Below are positions 4,804 through 7,347 of a stretch of 7,347 nt of DNA, one piece after another. How positions within the stretch are numbered: position 1 is the first letter of the stretch; each line of letters opens with the position of its first letter. The notes beneath the pieces were generated by a model. That model did no database searches and was not told the origin of the DNA. It saw only the letters and a program-made list of their open reading frames with translations. Source of the stretch: Chitinophagaceae bacterium (GTDB taxonomy: Bacteria; Bacteroidota; Bacteroidia; Chitinophagales; Chitinophagaceae); the NCBI GenBank assembly GCA_947481355.1, contig CANKGM010000100.1, positions 1 through 7,347 of the forward strand, given 5' to 3'. A program made the position numbers and the translations under genes.

Positions 4804-7125
4804 TTATTCTTTAATAAATTGTTTGCGTTCAACTAGGGTATTCTTCTTGCAGAGTAGAATGGTATATGCTCCTTTGCTAATCGTCGTCAAATCAATTTCA
4901 TAACTCCCGTTATTACATTTCCATCTTGGTTGAATGAGTTGTCCATGTTGACTAACAATATAAATATTTGTCAGTAGCTCTTTGTCTTTTGTTGGATTGA
5001 TAAATAATATTGTTGAAGCAGGATTCGGATAAAGTGATGTTTCGGTATTTCGATTTGCTATATGAATGATATTCGATTGCGCTATGTTGGTTTGATTTTT
5101 AAATGCACTTACCCTATAGTACTTATCGTGTAGTTTGTCCGTAGTAAATTCATAGTGGTAGGAGGTTCTATTTAAGATGTTTATTGATTCTTCGATATAA
5201 ATTGGCTTAAATTTTTGTCCATCTAAGCTTTCTTCAATTTGGTAAAAATCTATTTCATTATCGTTGCTATAGTACCAAGTTAAGTTAGTAGTCTGGTATC
5301 GTGAAGTATAACTAAGGGTTAAGTCGTTATAAGGTAGGGCAATTGTTTTGACTTCACCAAATGTGAATTCACCGCTTTTTATCGTAAACGATGTTCCAGT
5401 AATTGATGTTGCGGTAAATCCATTAGAGCTAGGATTTATGGCTGTCCATTTTCCTGTATCATTCGTATACCAAGCAATAACTGGAAATTGAGTGAGTTCA
5501 GATAAGCTATTTGAATGTTTGTATAATGAAATTTTTTCGTTGGCTGTTTGTTCAGGTATGGTACTGGTTTTTTCGATTGTCCAATATTCCTTTTTGGAGA
5601 TAGTTTGTAGTGGGATTTTTTTAGTGCTGTCCATATTTTTCGAGGGGCCGTCAAAATATTCTACTGAATAAGTAACAGGTATATCAGTATTTCTTGTTAT
5701 TCGTAATGGCGAAAACTGATTGTTTTTGCCAATGGGAAACTCTAATATGTTCAATGTATCTGAAACATAGTGCAACGGCCCACTAATAAAGCTATTTTCA
5801 TTTCCAGCCTTCCATTCAATTGGGTTTAGCATTGATTGGGTAAAAGCGCCAGTTAATGTTATCGTGAATTCTTTCGAGCTTAGGATTTTCCCTTTATTGA
5901 GTGAAATACTATCCGATACAAGAAAGGATTTGTTTAATAGTAAGTTTCCAAAGGGTTTATTTATCTTGAGGTAAGCACAAGTTTCTGGAAAAGCATTTCC
6001 ATTTTTTTGATCCCCACTTGATTCAAATAAAAAACGTGCTTTTGGGTGAAAAACATATGAGTTACTTTGAATATTCCCTATCCCCTTTTCATTCGAAATT
6101 CCATCACTAGATGATATATAGAGTATAGAGGAACTATCTGCTACAATGGAACCACCAATGAGATATGAGGTATCTGGTTTAAAAATCCCATTTGAGCTTA
6201 TTTCAAATTTTGTTGAGGCATTAGTAATTGTTAAGGGAGATGCTAATTTCAATGAAGAGTAACTGTTGATTATGATTTTTTTAAAATTGCTATTTTGCTG
6301 AAAGGTTCCAGTTGAATAGAAAAAAGTACTATCCCCTTCAATAACTAGTGATCTGCCATCTATTCCACTCGATATGGGGTTAAAAAAAATATTCCCATGG
6401 TTTATGATATTTCCAAGCACATGTATATTGCTAATAAGGGATGAAGTTAAAGATGCCCCTTTTTCTGTTAGGAGGTCGCCGTGAATGCTCAAGTCACCAC
6501 TTCCGCTTGCGGAATATGATTTTTTGCCACCAGCCTTACTCGAATTTAACAGAAGACTTCCAAATTGCTTTCCCGAAAGTGATAAGGTATAACCAGCATT
6601 GCCTGGTACATCAAATTCTACTATTCCCTTTTCGCATCCGGTTGACACGGACAACTTTGATATTAAATAGGCGTTTCCACGAATCGTTTTATGAATGTAT
6701 TTCCCACCATCTTCAATTTTTAAAAATCCAGAAAGTAAAAAAGTATTTCCTGCTGGCGCTCCAGAACTATTCACTAAACACCCATTTTTGCCAATCGTGA
6801 TGTTTTGGCAGATAATAGCAGGGGATCCAGAGTTGCCCTCGGGTATTTCTAGGGAAATCAGTTGCTCGGTTGAACTATTGATTTGTAGAGAAAGAAATTC
6901 TACTGCTGTATTCGTTAACGGTAGAGTTATATTGTATGATACTGTTACTATATCATTATTTAGTATAACTATGTCGTTCTGTAATGGAACTCCATCCGGT
7001 AGCCAATTCCGGGGGGAGTTCCATTGTCCATCTCCCTCTTCTCCATCCCAACGCTTTTGAGCAAAGTCACTAAGTGTAATTCCAATTAGTAAAATCGAGA
7101 AGAATAGACGTACTGCACTTTTCAT
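4804..7125 (-). CDS. Secreted T9SS cargo protein with type A C-terminal sorting domain
   Basis: A large extracellular protein of unknown function, 773 residues from the ATG at 7123-7125. An in-frame GTG two codons upstream (7129-7131) would give 775, but the ATG gives a cleaner signal peptide. Order of parts: signal peptide, with basic start, hydrophobic LFFSILLIGITL and probable cleavage before Q23 (FA-QKRWDG); a WDGEEGDGQWNSPRNW segment (26-41) typical of the first repeat in Bacteroidota surface proteins; a long Ser/Asn/Ile-rich beta region (about 50-430) with short repeats suggesting a beta-helix; an ENSFISGPLHYVSDT to LEFPIGKN block (443-468) and KKEYWTIE (511-518), recurrent in such proteins; a fibronectin-like domain (about 602-690) with LTWYYSNDNEIDFYQIEESLDGQKF and YYRVSA; and the sorting domain (about 697-773) from SLYPNPAS to KGAYTILL and FIKE. 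The sorting domain directs export by T9SS and surface attachment or release. No catalytic motif was recognised. Adhesion or structural roles are possible but unproven. Confidence 0.9.
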   Translation of the reverse strand: MKSAVRLFFSILLIGITLSDFAQKRWDGEEGDGQWNSPRNWLPDGVPLQNDIVILNNDIVTVSYNITLPLTNTAVEFLSLQINSSTEQLISLEIPEGNSGSPAIICQNITIGKNGCLVNSSGAPAGNTFLLSGFLKIEDGGKYIHKTIRGNAYLISKLSVSTGCEKGIVEFDVPGNAGYTLSLSGKQFGSLLLNSSKAGGKKSYSASGSGDLSIHGDLLTEKGASLTSSLISNIHVLGNIINHGNIFFNPISSGIDGRSLVIEGDSTFFYSTGTFQQNSNFKKIIINSYSSLKLASPLTITNASTKFEISSNGIFKPDTSYLIGGSIVADSSSILYISSSDGISNEKGIGNIQSNSYVFHPKARFLFESSGDQKNGNAFPETCAYLKINKPFGNLLLNKSFLVSDSISLNKGKILSSKEFTITLTGAFTQSMLNPIEWKAGNENSFISGPLHYVSDTLNILEFPIGKNNQFSPLRITRNTDIPVTYSVEYFDGPSKNMDSTKKIPLQTISKKEYWTIEKTSTIPEQTANEKISLYKHSNSLSELTQFPVIAWYTNDTGKWTAINPSSNGFTATSITGTSFTIKSGEFTFGEVKTIALPYNDLTLSYTSRYQTTNLTWYYSNDNEIDFYQIEESLDGQKFKPIYIEESINILNRTSYHYEFTTDKLHDKYYRVSAFKNQTNIAQSNIIHIANRNTETSLYPNPASTILFINPTKDKELLTNIYIVSQHGQLIQPRWKCNNGSYEIDLTTISKGAYTILLCKKNTLVERKQFIKE

Positions 7126-7237
7126 TTTCACATTTTTCTACTGAGTGCAAATTATTTATCTTCCATTCTGTTAAAATGGTTTTTAAACAGTTTTTTTCAG
7201 TTATTTTCACAAGTTGTATTCATCTTCTAGCTTGCAT

Positions 7238-7347
7238 ATGTTCACATTAATTAAAAAAGAATTACGGCAATATTTCAGTGGTTTGTTGGGTTATATCACC
7301 ATTGGAGTTTTTTTATTGGCAAGCAGCATTTACCTTTTTTTTCTACC
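7238..7347 (+). CDS. gldF: Gliding motility ABC transporter permease GldF, N-terminal fragment (3' partial)
   Basis: Only the first 36 codons are inside the window. The reading frame starts with ATG at 7238-7240 and gives MFTLIKKELRQYFSGLLGYI, then a hydrophobic run TIGVFLLASSIYLFFL. GldF homologues begin in the same way: a short amphipathic KKEL-x-x-YF-x-x-x-x-GY element followed by the first transmembrane helix. GldF is the membrane subunit of the GldA-GldF-GldG ABC transporter associated with gliding motility in Bacteroidota. The gene is divergent from the T9SS cargo gene with 112 bases between starts. That gap holds no clear TAnnTTTG promoter on the plus strand and no Shine-Dalgarno. A generic ABC-2 type permease is the alternative, since the evidence is only the N-terminus. 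Confidence 0.8.
   Translation, partial: MFTLIKKELRQYFSGLLGYITIGVFLLASSIYLFFL

Noticed and set aside
5436..5654. Second minus-strand frame inside the cargo gene
   Set aside because: It is the same strand but another frame of a continuous 773-residue ORF, so it is a shadow and not evidence of a frameshift.
6441..7060. Plus-strand open frames inside the T9SS cargo gene (6441-6800 and 6695-7060)
   Set aside because: Both are antisense to a gene with a signal peptide and sorting domain, overlap each other in different frames, and show no protein family features.
7132..7237. Promoters for gldF and the cargo gene in the divergent gap
   Set aside because: The closest match is TAATTTG on the minus strand (7154-7148), one base short of TAnnTTTG and without a properly spaced TTG. 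Nothing convincing was seen on the plus strand.
1..7347. CRISPR arrays, insertion sequences, tRNA or rRNA genes, toxin-antitoxin or phage-defence modules
   Set aside because: No direct-repeat arrays, transposase motifs, terminal inverted repeats, cloverleaf-like sequences or defence-type domains were seen; all supported genes are core or common accessory Bacteroidota genes.

Overview
The window looks like ordinary chromosomal sequence from a member of the Bacteroidota, most likely a Chitinophagaceae-like or related gliding lineage. The evidence is an AT-rich composition, near-absence of Shine-Dalgarno sequences, promoter-like elements of the Bacteroidota type (TTG / TAnnTTTG), a type IX secretion (T9SS) cargo protein with a C-terminal sorting domain, and the start of gldF, a gliding-motility ABC transporter permease gene. 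No mobile element, CRISPR array, rRNA or tRNA is visible. No stretch longer than about 225 bases lacks a gene.

Layout from left to right. Bases 1-297 hold the 3' end of a B12-dependent (class II) ribonucleotide reductase gene, followed by a strong intrinsic terminator at 318-348. A small two-helix membrane protein with a YcxB-like C-terminal domain (473-952, +) runs tail-to-tail into a GNAT acetyltransferase (956-1387, -). Next comes the fatty-acid-synthesis/RNA-processing cluster acpP - fabF - rnc (1609-3911, +), headed by a good Bacteroidota promoter. It runs tail-to-tail into methylmalonyl-CoA epimerase (3915-4328, -). Divergent from the epimerase is an A-type Fe-S carrier of the IscA/SufA family (4436-4783, +), which converges on a large secreted T9SS cargo protein (4804-7125, -). 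Divergent from that, gldF begins at 7238 and leaves the window.

How the genes relate. AcpP carries the acyl chain and FabF elongates it, so acpP and fabF form one functional unit. rnc follows in the same direction after a 67-base gap that can fold into a stem-loop. The class II reductase needs adenosylcobalamin, and the epimerase normally feeds the B12-dependent methylmalonyl-CoA mutase, so two separate genes point to cobalamin use. The secreted protein and gldF are linked by theme: its sorting domain implies export by T9SS, the system associated with gliding motility in this phylum.

I did not find a clearly new biological system. The points most worth a second look are the possible rnc leader stem-loop, the Asp-to-Asn position in the RNase III active site, two convergent gene pairs only 3 bases apart, and the uncharacterised secreted protein with an ATGTGA start-stop element beside its start codon.
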